In this document: in pieces, positions 1-9,992 of the stretch
How positions within the stretch are numbered: the first letter of the stretch is position 1
How the letters are laid out: every line of letters starts with the position of its first letter
Source of the DNA: Myxococcales bacterium
GTDB lineage: Bacteria; Myxococcota; Myxococcia; Myxococcales; JAKAPL01
NCBI GenBank assembly: GCA_021807105.1
Contig: JAKAPL010000010.1
Coordinates: 1-64,000 of the forward strand
Length of the DNA stretch: 64,000 nt
Direction: 5' to 3'
Position numbers and translations under genes: made by a program
Notes under the pieces: model-generated
Seen by the model: only the letters and a program-made list of their open reading frames with translations
Told to the model about the DNA's origin: nothing
Databases searched by the model: none

Positions 1-1
1 C

Positions 2-1480
2 ACCTACGCCTACTTCGGCGAGCCCGTGTACGTCTACTCGCTCAAGGAGGGCATCAACGACGGCTTCCTCACGCCGTTCAAGGTCAAGCAGATCGCCACC
101 ACGCTCGACGAGTACGTCTACACGCCGGACGACGGCGAGCTCGGCGAGCAGCACCTGCGCGACTTCCAGGACAACGAGAAGGCCATCCCGACCGTCCTGA
201 CGACCTCGCAGAAGCTCTCGACCGGGGTAGACGCCCGCGCCATCCGCAACATCGTGCTCATGCGGCCGATCAACTCGATGATCGAGTTCAAGCAGATCAT
301 CGGACGCGGCACGCGCCTTTACGACGGCAAGGACTACTTCACGATCTACGACTTCGTGAACGCGCACCACCACTTCGGCGATCCCGAGTGGGACGGCGAG
401 CCGCTGGCGCCGGAGCCCAAGGTCAAGGATTACGAGGCCGCGCCACCCCATGATTCACCGCCGGACCAGGCCCGGAAGAACGCTCCGCGCCCGCGCAAGG
501 CGAAGATCAAGCTCGCCGACGGCAAGGCCCGCACCATCCAGCACATGGTCTCGACGACCTTCGGCTTCTACTTCCTCTCCGGGGCGATGGTCGGCGGCCT
601 CGCACTCACCATCGTCGCGATGGCCTGGGCCGATCGCCGGGGACTCGCGGGCAGGCCCCTCCCTCCGTCCCACTGGCACAACCTGGGCAAGCTCCTCTTC
701 GCCGCCGCCTGGCCGTTCCTCACCAGCCCGCCGAGCTCCACGGCCGCGCTCGCACGCGCCCTCGGCTTCCGGTACTCCTACGACCCGATCACGAAGAGCT
801 GGGCTCACGGCGCCCTCCTCTTCCTCCTCTCGCCGGCGGGGAAGATCAGCCGCTACCTCTACGGCGTCGACTTCCCGGCCTCGACCCTGCGCCTCGCGCT
901 CTCGGAGGCCGGCGCGCGCAAGGTCGTCGCCTCGATCGATCGGATCCTGCTCACCTGCTACCACTACGATCCCGCGAGCCGCCGCTACGGCCTCGGCCAC
1001 TCGATGATGCGGGCGGCCGTGGACGTCCTCCCGCCCGACCGCTTCGACGCCTGGCTCGCCGAGCAGCGCCGGGGGCTCGCCGCGCGCCAGGACTCGGGCG
1101 GCCCGCTCGGCACGCCGCCGGCGCGGACCGCGCTCGCGGAGGAGGGCGAGCGCGTGGCGGTAAAGGCCGGCTGCTTCAAGTGCCACACCATCGACGGCAC
1201 CTCCCACATCGGGCCCACCTGGCTCGGCCTCTACCACCGGAGGGAACCGCTCTCCGAAGGCCGCAGAGTCTACGTCGACGAGGCCTACCTCACCCGGTCG
1301 ATGATGGACCCGATGGCGGACATCGTCGCCGGGTTCGAGCCGGTCATGCCGACGTTCCAGGGGAAGCTCGACGCGCCGGAGGCCGCCGCCCTCGTCGAGC
1401 TCATCAAGTCGCTCCAGGATCGCGAGCGGCAAAGCCAGCCCGCCCCGCCGCCCGTCTATGGACCCCTCTTCCAGAAATAG
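2..1480 (+). CDS. Chimeric ORF: HsdR + ActF-like + Sco-like + CoxB/cytochrome c fragments (5' partial)
   Basis: The frame is open from the window edge, so the gene is 5' partial. Counting from the ORF-track Met at base 26, residues 1 to about 178 read as the C-terminal part of a type I restriction R subunit (IIGRGTRLYDGKDYF, LADGKARTIQHMVSTTF). Residues about 177-228 resemble the ActF quinol oxidoreductase membrane subunit (TFGFYFLSGAMVGG, HNLGKLLFA). Residues about 229-322 resemble an Sco copper chaperone (LTCYHYDPASRRYG). Residues about 323-484 resemble the end of CoxB with a cytochrome c domain (GHSMMRAAV, CFKCH). The CuA cysteines are absent. ActF-Sco-CoxB matches the known order of ACIII/caa3 operons, so this looks like a collapsed operon with in-frame joins. 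It could be true deletions or a misassembly; a working product is unlikely. Confidence 0.7.
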   Translation, partial: TYAYFGEPVYVYSLKEGINDGFLTPFKVKQIATTLDEYVYTPDDGELGEQHLRDFQDNEKAIPTVLTTSQKLSTGVDARAIRNIVLMRPINSMIEFKQIIGRGTRLYDGKDYFTIYDFVNAHHHFGDPEWDGEPLAPEPKVKDYEAAPPHDSPPDQARKNAPRPRKAKIKLADGKARTIQHMVSTTFGFYFLSGAMVGGLALTIVAMAWADRRGLAGRPLPPSHWHNLGKLLFAAAWPFLTSPPSSTAALARALGFRYSYDPITKSWAHGALLFLLSPAGKISRYLYGVDFPASTLRLALSEAGARKVVASIDRILLTCYHYDPASRRYGLGHSMMRAAVDVLPPDRFDAWLAEQRRGLAARQDSGGPLGTPPARTALAEEGERVAVKAGCFKCHTIDGTSHIGPTWLGLYHRREPLSEGRRVYVDEAYLTRSMMDPMADIVAGFEPVMPTFQGKLDAPEAAALVELIKSLQDRERQSQPAPPPVYGPLFQK

Positions 1481-1484
1481 CTCA

Positions 1485-1715
1485 GCCCGTCTTATTCACG
1501 GTACGGCGTAGCGAGGCGTTCGAGACCGCGAGCCGAGAAGGGCAAGCGAGAGCGACGACCGACGAGGCGTCGCGTAAAGCACCTCCCCCCAAGTCGTTTG
1601 GAGGGTGGCAAGCCCCCCGCAGGAGGAAGGAGCGAGCACGCCCCCCCATGTCGTTGTAGGGGTGGCAAGCCCCCCCTTCGGGAGGCGCGGGATCGGACGC
1701 CGCAGCAGCCGGACC

Positions 1716-1730
<15 letters not shown>
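1485..1730 (+). mobile_element. MITE-like element A, copy 1 (246 bp), inserted in the coxA 5' end
   Basis: Inverted ends read GCCCGTCTTATTCACGGT and ACCGTGAATAAGACGGGC. They are flanked by TCA on both sides (1482-1484 and 1731-1733), giving a 3-bp TNA duplication. The interior has two related sub-units, each containing GGGTGGCAAGCCCCCC. No transposase is encoded, so any movement would need one acting in trans. TNA duplications are reported for some IS5-family groups; that link is tentative. This copy separates the likely original coxA start at 1458 from the rest of the gene. Confidence 0.85.
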
Positions 1731-3202
<1,472 letters not shown>

Positions 3203-3206
<4 letters not shown>

Positions 3207-3853
3207 GCGTCGAGGTGATGGGGATCGGCGCGCGCGTCGAGGAACACTTCCAGGACTTCGCCCAGCAGGCGCACGCCGCGCGGCTCGGGATGTGGCTCTT
3301 CCTCGCAACCGAGTCGCTCCTCTTCGGCGTCCTGCTCATCGGCTATGCCTTCTACCGCTCGCTCTTCCCCGCGGTCTTCGCCCTGGCGAGCCGCCGGCTC
3401 GACATCACGCTCGGGACGGCCAACACGTTCGTCCTGATCACGAGCAGCTTCACGGTCGCGCTCGGCCTCCATCTCCTCCGCGCGGGCCGGCGGGCCCTCG
3501 CCGCGGCCGCGCTCTCGATCACCGTCGCCCTGGCCGTCACATTCCTCCTCGTCAAGGGCTTCGAGTGGGCCAACGACTTCCGCGAGGGGATCTACCCGGG
3601 GACCGGCTCCCCGCAGGCTCCCCTGACCGCCCCGGGGGCGGCACTGTTCTACACGCTCTATTTCCTGATGGGCGGGCTGCACGGCCTCCACGTCATGGTC
3701 GGCGCGGGCCTCCTCGCCTGGCTCGACGCGCGGACGATCCGGGGCAGCCTGACGCCGGAGTACACGACGCCTCTGGAGGTCGTCGCCCTGTACTGGCACC
3801 TCGTCGACATCATCTGGATCTTCCTCTACCCGTTGCTCTACCTGGTGACGTGA
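3203..3853 (+). CDS. coxC: Cytochrome c oxidase subunit III
   Basis: The 216-residue membrane protein has the multi-helix pattern of heme-copper oxidase subunit III. It opens with an amphipathic region (EEHFQDFAQQAHAARLGMWLF) and continues with family-typical segments (YTLYFLMGGLHGLHVMVG, LYWHLVDIIWIFLYPLLYL). The GTG start was chosen because it overlaps the coxA stop as GTGA and begins just ahead of the conserved helix I. Subunit III stabilises subunit I and the proton uptake path. Subunit IV follows nine bases downstream. The three genes are the intact part of a caa3-type operon whose upstream members are fragmented. Confidence 0.92.
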
Positions 3854-3862
3854 GGGCCCGCG

Positions 3863-4189
3863 ATGGAACAGGCCACCCACCCCTCCGCCGCGCGCGCCGT
3901 CGCCGTCTGGATCGCCCTGCTCGTCCTCACCGCGGCGACCTGGCGGCTCGCCTACGTCGACCGGGGCGCGTTCGGCTTCTTCGTGGGGATGGCCATCGCA
4001 CTCACCAAGGCCACCCTGGTCGCGCTCTTCTTCATGCACCTCTGGGACCAGCGCGCCACCCAGAGGCTCGTCTTCCTCGTCGCCCTCGCCTTCCTCGTGA
4101 TCCTGGGGGGCCTCACGCTGGCCGACGGGGTCGCCCGCTTCCCGCCCTCGATCGAGCGCGGGCCGCCGCTGCCGGTCCCGCGCCGCTGA
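3863..4189 (+). CDS. Cytochrome c oxidase subunit IV (COX4_pro type)
   Basis: This 108-residue protein has three predicted membrane helices (VAVWIALLVLTAATWRL, AFGFFVGMAIALTKATLVAL and VFLVALAFLVILGGLTLAD). Between the last two lies FFMHLWDQRA, typical of the small subunit IV of bacterial caa3/aa3 oxidases. It lies nine bases after coxC and ends the cluster; the next gene is on the opposite strand. Its role in the complex is structural and not well defined for the family. Confidence 0.85.
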   Translation: MEQATHPSAARAVAVWIALLVLTAATWRLAYVDRGAFGFFVGMAIALTKATLVALFFMHLWDQRATQRLVFLVALAFLVILGGLTLADGVARFPPSIERGPPLPVPRR

Positions 4190-4191
4190 CG

Positions 4192-5091
4192 CTACTGGAA
4201 GGTCGCGTTCGCGGTCACCATCGTCGAGGCCCGAAAGACGACGGTCCCGTTCGCAGGGGTCGCGCCGCCCGCGTTGACGCGCGCGACCGAGATCTGCCCC
4301 GCCTGGCCGGAGGTGAAGTTCGCGAGCAGCGTCGAATCGATGGTGACGGTGCCCGCGTCGTCGTCCGGCGTGCAGGTGATCGACCCGACGGGCGTGCCGC
4401 CGTCCGGGACGGAGACGCCCGGCGCCGCCCCGATCGTGATCTCGACGCTGTCGGCGCCGCCCGGCGCCCACGAGAGGGTCCACGAGCTGCCGGTCGGCAG
4501 GGTCACCCCGCCCGACAGGCTCGGCGAAAGGCCCGTGAAATCGACCGGCGCGTGGGTCTCGACCTCGAACGGCGCGACGACGTCGCCCGCCGCCCTCACG
4601 GTCAGCGAGTCGCCCCCGTCCCAGGAGACCGAGGTCAGCGTCCCATAGCCGTTCGTCGGGTCGAAGGGCATCGACGCGACGGCCGCCGCGTCGTCGAGGA
4701 GGGTGAGCGTGCCCGCGCTCACCGGCGCGCTCCCGCCGCCTCCGGAGGGAGGGAGGTAGCAGCAGGACCCGACGCCGATGCCGTCCGCGCAGCCGGAGCC
4801 GCCGGCCCCCACGTCGGGGTTGAAGAACGCGGTCACCGAGAAGCTGCGGGCGGGCGCGCCCCCGTCCGTCCCCGGAGCGATCAGCGAGACCGCCTCGATG
4901 TCCCCCTCGAACGTCGCCTGGGCGCCGGGGCCGCCGTCGCCCCCGCCGTCGTTCGTCCCGCCGGCCGCCGGGCCGCCGGCGTCTCCCGCGTCCACGCCCA
5001 CGCCCGCGTCCTGTCCGCCGTGCTGCACCGAGCCGCCGCTACAACCCGCGATCGCGGCCGCGATCCAGAGAAAACGAGAAGACGGCTTCAT
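4192..5091 (-). CDS. Predicted lipoprotein, Gly/Asp-rich, unknown function
   Basis: The 299-residue protein starts MKPSSRFLWIAAAIAGCSGG, a lipoprotein signal with Cys about residue 17. An Asp/Gly/Ala-rich spacer (VGVDAGDAGGPAAGG) follows, of a kind common on myxobacterial surface lipoproteins. The remainder is beta-rich without a recognised enzymatic motif. A pair of Cys occurs in SGCADGIGVGSCCYLPPSGGG. Its ATG overlaps the stop of the upstream M23-like gene by four bases, so the two are probably translated together. The 3' end lies two bases from the convergent cox operon end. Confidence 0.75.
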   Translation of the reverse strand: MKPSSRFLWIAAAIAGCSGGSVQHGGQDAGVGVDAGDAGGPAAGGTNDGGGDGGPGAQATFEGDIEAVSLIAPGTDGGAPARSFSVTAFFNPDVGAGGSGCADGIGVGSCCYLPPSGGGGSAPVSAGTLTLLDDAAAVASMPFDPTNGYGTLTSVSWDGGDSLTVRAAGDVVAPFEVETHAPVDFTGLSPSLSGGVTLPTGSSWTLSWAPGGADSVEITIGAAPGVSVPDGGTPVGSITCTPDDDAGTVTIDSTLLANFTSGQAGQISVARVNAGGATPANGTVVFRASTMVTANATFQ

Positions 5092-5687
5092 GATTGCTGA
5101 CCTCCCCGTGACGCCGGCGTTCTAGCCGCGCCGGGAGTCCCCGGCGGGCAGGCCCGCACCTCGGCAGGAAAGAGCTCCCCCACGTGCGTGTCTGCCTCCA
5201 CGCAGAGGTGCGCCCCCCGCGAACAGATCGTCCCGTCGCAGGCTGGCCGCTCGTAACCGGTGTCCCACGTGTCGCCGCCGGAGAGACCGACGATCGTCCC
5301 CGCCGCGTACGTCGCCCCCACCGCCGTCACGAGCTGCGCCTGGGGTCGCAGGTGGAGGAAGCGGAAGACATGGCCCCTCTCCCCGTCCACGAACGTCGGC
5401 TGCCAGCCCCACGGGTAGACCGCCTGCGACAGGAGCGTGGCGGCGCATGGGAGCTGGACGGGCGTTCCCGAGGGGACGGCGTAGTCGAGATCCCAGACCG
5501 TCGTCTCCCCCCCGGTGTCGTTCACCTCGCGCGCCTCCGCCGCCACCCGCGGCTGGTTCCACCAGAGGAGCGCGGCGCACGGGTCGGGCACGGCGACCGC
5601 GATCGCCCGCGGCGAGGCCCCGCAGGCGGGCAGGCCGGCGGCAAGCGCCGATGCGCGGAGGGCGACGCTCGCGAGGCGGCGGGTCAT
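5088..5687 (-). CDS. Secreted M23-like (LysM/LytM-fold) protein lacking catalytic His residues
   Basis: The protein has about 199 residues from ATG 5687; GTG 5699 would add four. The leader MTRRLASVALRASALAAGLPAC resembles a lipoprotein signal. The middle follows the M23 peptidase layout: TVWDLDYAVPSGTPVQL corresponds to the HxxxD block, FRFLHLRPQA to the YGHL block and GAHLCVEA to the final HLHFE block. The first zinc His is replaced by Val, and the last block has HLC instead of HLH. That argues for a non-catalytic binding domain rather than an endopeptidase, although other residues could still bind metal. It forms a two-gene unit with the downstream lipoprotein. Confidence 0.6.
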   Translation of the reverse strand: MTRRLASVALRASALAAGLPACGASPRAIAVAVPDPCAALLWWNQPRVAAEAREVNDTGGETTVWDLDYAVPSGTPVQLPCAATLLSQAVYPWGWQPTFVDGERGHVFRFLHLRPQAQLVTAVGATYAAGTIVGLSGGDTWDTGYERPACDGTICSRGAHLCVEADTHVGELFPAEVRACPPGTPGAARTPASRGGQQS

Positions 5688-5724
5688 GGGGTTTCCCACT
5701 CTAGCAGAAGCACGGACGGCTCGT

Positions 5725-6810
5725 TCACTCGGGCCGCTTCGGCGTCGTCCTCTTCGACAGGATCGTCCGGGCCTGCTTCTGGACGCCGGAGGGAACGTTG
5801 CGGTTGAACGAGAGTGCCCGGATGTCCGCGTCGTGGAGGAACGTCAGGAACTTCATCGCCGTCGGCAGCGGGACCTTGGGGTTCTTCACGAGGGCGAGCT
5901 TGAGCGGGTACGCCTTGATCCATTCGCGGTTGCGGCAGATGTAGCGGAGGACGTCGTCCGGCGCGGTCCGGCTGTTGGCCACCGTCAGGACCTCCGGCTC
6001 GGTGATGCGGGGGCTCTGGATCGCGGCCATCGCCACGACCGTGTTGCTGTCCCGCAGGAGGAGTCCGCGGGCCTCCTTGTTCCCGAGCAGCGCGAGCTTG
6101 ACCTTCTGCGCCACGCTCATCTGCACCACCTGCTGGGCGAGGGTGAGCCGCCGCGTCTGCTCGATCGGCCCGGCCCCCTCGTCGCCGACCGCGAACTCCT
6201 GGACGACGGCCTCGGCGGTGGGCGTCTGCTCGACCTCTCTCCCTTCGCCGAAGATGCGCCGGCGCGCCTCGACGAGGGCCGGAACGTCGTCGAGGCGCAC
6301 ACCGGACCGGACCGCGAAGTCCGCGGTCATGTCCACGGTCGACCGCGGCGCGCTCGGGTTGTCGAGCAGCGCCCGCAGCACCGCCTCCGACCGCAGCACG
6401 CGGAGCTGGTTCTGGGAGACGAGCTCGCAGATCCGCGCCGAGCCGGCGGCGGCGATCCGGGCCACCGTCTCGTCGGCGGTCGTGGTGTTGAGGCAGATCC
6501 ACTCGAGCGCCTCGTCCCTGCCCGCGCAGATCTGGCCGAAGAAGTCGAGCGTGTGCGGGCTCAGGTCGTCGTCGCGCAGCGCCGCGGACAGGACGGTGAC
6601 CGGCAGGGAGGCCGCGCTCGCCCTCGCCGCCGCCGCGATCTCCGCCTCCGCGTCGAAGGTGAGCATGAAGAGCGCCGTCGTGAGCGTCGACGGCGACATC
6701 GGCACGGTCCCCCGCGCCGCCATCGATCGGAGGACCGGCGGCGACGCGGGGTCGACGTGCTTGCGCAGGTTGGGCGGAAGGACATCGGGCGTCAAGGGGC
6801 AGTCGGGCAT
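5725..6810 (-). CDS. Hypothetical helical-repeat protein (HEAT/LRV-like)
   Basis: The 361-residue soluble protein has no signal peptide or membrane segment. It is mostly alpha-helical, with loosely repeated blocks of 20-30 residues ending in short Pro/Asp turns (QNQLRVLRSEAVLRALLDNP, IQSPRITEPEVLTVANSR, NREWIKAYPLKLALVKNPK). This resembles HEAT or leucine-rich-variant scaffolds used for protein binding. I do not recognise a specific family with certainty. The start ATG is preceded by TAGGAGAG, part of which overlaps the CTAG flank of element B, so that insertion lies in its leader. No functional partner is obvious nearby. Confidence 0.7.
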   Translation of the reverse strand: MPDCPLTPDVLPPNLRKHVDPASPPVLRSMAARGTVPMSPSTLTTALFMLTFDAEAEIAAAARASAASLPVTVLSAALRDDDLSPHTLDFFGQICAGRDEALEWICLNTTTADETVARIAAAGSARICELVSQNQLRVLRSEAVLRALLDNPSAPRSTVDMTADFAVRSGVRLDDVPALVEARRRIFGEGREVEQTPTAEAVVQEFAVGDEGAGPIEQTRRLTLAQQVVQMSVAQKVKLALLGNKEARGLLLRDSNTVVAMAAIQSPRITEPEVLTVANSRTAPDDVLRYICRNREWIKAYPLKLALVKNPKVPLPTAMKFLTFLHDADIRALSFNRNVPSGVQKQARTILSKRTTPKRPE

Positions 6811-6824
6811 CGAGGCTCTCCTAG

Positions 6825-7005
6825 GAGGCTAATGTGAAATGGCTGCCTGCTGCGAAAGCCGATCCCTTCGCTCGCGACGGGCGGCCTCGTCGCTTCGCTG
6901 CAAAACGTACTGCAAAGAGTACGTTTGACGCTCTGCACTCCTCGGGCGCCCGTCTCGCCTTAGGTCTCGGCGCTCTCGCGACGGCACCCATTTCACATTA
7001 GCCTC
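6825..7005. mobile_element. MITE-like element B, copy 1 (181 bp)
   Basis: Perfect inverted ends GAGGCTAATGTGAAATGG / CCATTTCACATTAGCCTC are flanked by CTAG on both sides (6821-6824 and 7006-7009). The interior contains the hairpin AAACGTACT-gcaaag-AGTACGTTT and other short inverted repeats, and no ORF. A second copy lies at 46338-46745. CTAG duplications are typical of IS5-group transposons, so a non-autonomous derivative is plausible. It separates the leader of the helical-repeat gene from the 3' end of coaX. Confidence 0.8.
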
Positions 7006-7013
7006 CTAGCGGC

Positions 7014-7781
7014 TCACGGGTTTCGTTCGTGGAGGATCCGCAGCCCTTCGAGGGTCAACATCTCGTCCACCTCCTCGATCAGCTCCGACTCGGCGGCGAC
7101 CAGGGGCGCCAGCCCGCCCGTGGCGACGACCTTCGGCCGCGGCTCCCCCATCTCGGCGATCATCCGGCGCGCGAGGCCGTCGCAGAGCGCGGCGTAGCCG
7201 TACAGCAGGCCCGACTGGAGGCTCGCGATCGTGTTCCGCCCGATCGCGCGGTCGGGCCGCACGAGCTCGACCCGCGGCAGCTTCGCCGCGTGGTGGAAGA
7301 GCGCATCCATCGAGACGTGCAGGCCGGGCGCGATGGCGCCGCCCAGATACTCCCCGGCCGCGCTCACACAGTCGAAGGTCGTCGCGGTGCCCAGATCGAC
7401 GATCACGAGCGCGGTCCGCCAGCGGTCGTAGGCCGCGACCGCGTCGACGATCCGGTCCGCCCCCACCTCGCGCGGGTTGTCGTAGAGGATCGGCATCCCG
7501 GTCCGCGTCCCCGGGCCGACGAACAGCGCGGGCTTGCCGAAGGTCCGCCGCGTGAACTCCTGGAGCGCGAACTGAAGCGGCGGCACCACGCTCGCGACCG
7601 CCGTCGCGTCGATCTCCCGCGACGAGATCCCCGCCTGCCCGAGCAGGCCGAGCGTCAGGATCGCGAATTCATCGGCGGTCCGGGACGGCGAGGTCGAGAG
7701 GCGCCAGTGCGCGAGCAGCTCCTTCCCCCGGAACACGCCCAGCACGACGTTCGTGTTGCCGACGTCGACCGCGAGGAGCAT
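7014..7781 (-). CDS. coaX: Type III pantothenate kinase
   Basis: The enzyme phosphorylates pantothenate with ATP, the first step of coenzyme A synthesis, in the cytoplasm. At 255 residues it is of normal family length. Motifs are the phosphate loop MLLAVDVGNTNVVLGVF, the catalytic and ADP region DLGTATTFDCVSAAGEYLGG, and AIAPGLHVSMDALFHHAAKL followed by NTIASLQSGLLYGY. The ORF is open for 59 codons further upstream, but conserved sequence begins at ATG 7781. A -10 hexamer lies six bases before that ATG, so the transcript is probably leaderless. Element B lies just beyond the stop. Confidence 0.93.
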   Translation of the reverse strand: MLLAVDVGNTNVVLGVFRGKELLAHWRLSTSPSRTADEFAILTLGLLGQAGISSREIDATAVASVVPPLQFALQEFTRRTFGKPALFVGPGTRTGMPILYDNPREVGADRIVDAVAAYDRWRTALVIVDLGTATTFDCVSAAGEYLGGAIAPGLHVSMDALFHHAAKLPRVELVRPDRAIGRNTIASLQSGLLYGYAALCDGLARRMIAEMGEPRPKVVATGGLAPLVAAESELIEEVDEMLTLEGLRILHERNP

Positions 7782-7787
7782 GGGACG

Positions 7788-7816
7788 ATGGTACCGGAGC
7801 GGCGGACGCCTCACAA
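7788..7816 (-). promoter_or_regulatory. Predicted coaX promoter, leaderless
   Basis: Minus-strand TTGTGA (7811-7816), a 17-bp spacer and TACCAT (7788-7793), then six bases to ATG 7781. Transcription would begin at or next to the A of the start codon. No Shine-Dalgarno sequence is visible, which agrees with a leaderless message. This is a consensus match only. Confidence 0.45.
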
Positions 7817-7998
7817 GCAACGCGATGCCGGTGTGGGTCGCGGCCCCCACGTTCCCTCCGCCGGCTCTCGTCTCTCCGGTCAGCCGGCGCGCGGACGGGC
7901 GATAGGCTCCCCTGGCGTTGCGACGCGAGGCGGGAGCTGGCAGGAGGGGTGCATCCACCCGGGCTGCCAGGGCGCGGGGGACAGCATGAGCTCCTTGA

Positions 7999-8242
7999 AC
8001 CCGTCTGATTCACGGTACGGCGTAGCGAGGCGTTCGAGACCGCAGCCGAGAAGGGCAAGCGAGAGCGACGACCTACGAAGCGTGCGTAAAGCACCTCCCC
8101 CCAAGTCGTTTGGAGGGTGGCAAGCCCCCCGCAGGAGGAAGGAGCGAGCACACCCCCCCCATGTCGTTGTAGGGGTGGCAAGCCCCCTCTTCGCAGGGGC
8201 GGGATCGGACGCCGCAGCAGCCGGACCCCGAAGCAGGCGGAG
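7999..8242 (+). mobile_element. MITE-like element A, copy 2 (decayed right end)
   Basis: The left end ACCCGTCTGATTCACGGT matches the family A end with two changes. The interior keeps both GGGTGGCAAGCCCCC sub-units, as in copy 1. The right end has decayed to ACCCCGAAGCAGGCGG. TGA precedes the left end. The copy lies in the 966-bp gene-free stretch 7782-8747 and about 45 bp before repeat C. Just upstream, 7937-7970 holds a stem-loop with arms CTGGCAG and CTGCCAG. Confidence 0.75.
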
Positions 8243-8285
8243 GAGCCAATGCCGGCCCCCCCTCTTCGCCCGCTGGCGGCTCGAT

Positions 8286-8590
8286 CACGCGGGTATCTCC
8301 GCGTCCTTGCTAGCGAATCCGGTTGTCCGTCACCGCGTTCCCTGGGGCCGACCTTCCCTCCGCTCTGATCGACCTCATCGCCGATCAGGTCGACCTCTTC
8401 GCCGATCAGGTCGACCTCATCGTCGATTAGGCCGACCTCTTCGTCGGTTAGGTCGACCTCTTCGCCGATCGGATCGACCTCATCGTGGGCAGAGGCCGGC
8501 GGGACGCCGGCGCTCCCAGGAAAATCTGTTGTCACGCTTTCCTCCGTCCAGGCGACCTTGAGAAGTGAGGTGCGAGAGGAGAACTCTCCT
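8286..8590. repeat. Dispersed repeat C, copy 1, with short 21-bp minisatellite
   Basis: This block is nearly identical to 52734-53240 at both flanks (GCGGGTATCTCCGCGTCCTT on the left; AATCTGTTGTCACGCTTTCC on the right). Between the flanks are about six 21-bp units related to GTCGACCTCTTCGTCGATTAG at about 8366-8486. On the minus strand an ORF begins GTG at 8535 behind GGAGGAAAGC and reads MTTDFPGSAGVPPA, then heptads such as EVDLIGEEVDLI. The ORF-like flank and SD site are conserved in both copies. Whether a protein is made is unknown. The rest of 8591-8747 shows only the predicted promoter. Confidence 0.75.
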
Positions 8591-8695
8591 CGCGATCGAG
8601 CCCGGAGGCCGTGGACGGCTGCGCGGCCGGCGTCTGATTCCAGCCGGCTGCGAAGCGGAGACCCCTGCTCCGAATCTCAGTCCACTGCTATCTGC

Positions 8696-8725
8696 TTGAT
8701 CTCCCCCCGGGCCCCCGGCTAGGAT
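8696..8725 (+). promoter_or_regulatory. Predicted promoter for the thiolase-like gene
   Basis: TTGATC (8696-8701), an 18-bp spacer and TAGGAT (8720-8725), then a 22-base leader containing CAGGAGGAG before ATG 8748. This is a consensus match only. Confidence 0.4.
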
Positions 8726-8747
8726 GCGGCTTCTTCAGGAGGAGTGC

Positions 8748-9992
8748 ATGAACAGAGTTGCGATCGTTGGCGCGGGCATCACCGATTGCCGGGGGCGCTG
8801 GGTCGAGGCGACCTACTGGGACCTCTTCCAGCAGGCCACGCGGAGAACTCTCGCCGACGCCCAGGTCAAGGCAGCCGAGGTCGATTCGGTCGTCTACGGC
8901 ATCTACAACGACATCTTCGAGCACCAGGCCATCCCCGAGAGCGCGCTCACGGGGATCCTCGGCATGGCGGAGAAGCCCGGCACCCGGGTGACCAGCGGCG
9001 GCGCCACCGGCTTTTACGCCATGCGCACGGCGATCATGGAGGTCGCCTCGGGCCTCTCCGACCTCGTCCTCTGCGTGGGCGGCGAGAAGGCCACCGACTG
9101 TTACGATCCGCAGTCGAAGACGGCGACCCCGATGGTCATCGACACCATCGCCAAGTCCTGGGACCCCTTCTTCGAGTACCCGCTCGGCGCCACCGCGAGC
9201 GATTCGTACATGCAGATGTGCATGGGGTACGACGACCGCTACCCCGGCGACATCGGCGACGGCCTCGTGCGGGCGAAGATCATCGAGATGCTCTGCCGGC
9301 AGGGAAACAAGAACCCATTCGGCCAGCGGCGCGACGAGACCGTCACCGCCGAGCAGGTCCTCGCCTCCCGCTGGATCATCGCCCCCTTCCTCCGCCTCCT
9401 CGAGGCCTGCATGTACACCGAGGGGGCCGCGGGCATCCTCTTCGCGAGCGAGAAGAAGGCCCGCGAGATCTCCGAGCGCACCGGCGTTCCGCCCATCTGG
9501 GTGAAGGGCGTCGGCGCGGCCAATGAGTCCTACCAGGTCGGGCGCGGCGGCAGCCACAAGCCGCTCCACTCGATCGTCTCCGACCGGGTCGCCGCCGAGC
9601 GGGCCTACGCGATGGCCGGCGTGCGTCCCTCCGACATCCCGCTCGTCGAGCTGCACGACGCCTTCGTCGCCCAGCTCATGGTCACCCTGGGCGAGATGGG
9701 GTTCGTGCCCCTCGGCAAGACCCGCAAGCTCGTCGACGACGGCGTCATGGCCGACATCCGGCAGCTCGGCGACGCCGGGCGTCCGGCGAAGGGCCAGGTG
9801 CTCATCAACCCCTCGGGGGGGCTCATCTTCGGCGGCCACTTCGTCGGCGGCTCCAACATGTTCTCCATGTGGTCGGCGCGGCGCGAGATGCTCCGGCGGG
9901 AGATCCCCCTCGCGCTCATCCACGGGACGGGGGCCATCAACGCGGTTTTCGGCGGCGCCATCGTCGTCGAATTCGAAGGAGGTGTGCGGTGA
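8748..9992 (+). CDS. Thiolase-superfamily protein without the nucleophilic Cys
   Basis: This 414-residue protein has the two-lobed thiolase layout: VAIVGAGITDCRG at the N terminus, VTSGGATGFYAMRTAI at the nucleophile turn, VGGEKATD, then ELHDAFVAQLM and NPSGGLIFGGHFVGG in the C-terminal half. The catalytic Cys of the usual C-x-S-G turn is replaced by Gly, as in SCP-2-thiolase-like and related proteins that pair with a DUF35 partner. It may bind or cleave acyl-CoA with its partner; the substrate is unknown. ATG 8748 was chosen over 8724 because of the AGGAGGAG site five bases upstream and the conserved MNRVAIVGAG start. It overlaps the next gene as GTGA. Confidence 0.8.
   Translation: MNRVAIVGAGITDCRGRWVEATYWDLFQQATRRTLADAQVKAAEVDSVVYGIYNDIFEHQAIPESALTGILGMAEKPGTRVTSGGATGFYAMRTAIMEVASGLSDLVLCVGGEKATDCYDPQSKTATPMVIDTIAKSWDPFFEYPLGATASDSYMQMCMGYDDRYPGDIGDGLVRAKIIEMLCRQGNKNPFGQRRDETVTAEQVLASRWIIAPFLRLLEACMYTEGAAGILFASEKKAREISERTGVPPIWVKGVGAANESYQVGRGGSHKPLHSIVSDRVAAERAYAMAGVRPSDIPLVELHDAFVAQLMVTLGEMGFVPLGKTRKLVDDGVMADIRQLGDAGRPAKGQVLINPSGGLIFGGHFVGGSNMFSMWSARREMLRREIPLALIHGTGAINAVFGGAIVVEFEGGVR

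Noticed and set aside
2-560. Functional type I restriction-modification system
   Set aside because: Only a C-terminal HsdR fragment is present, fused to unrelated segments; no hsdM or hsdS is in the window.
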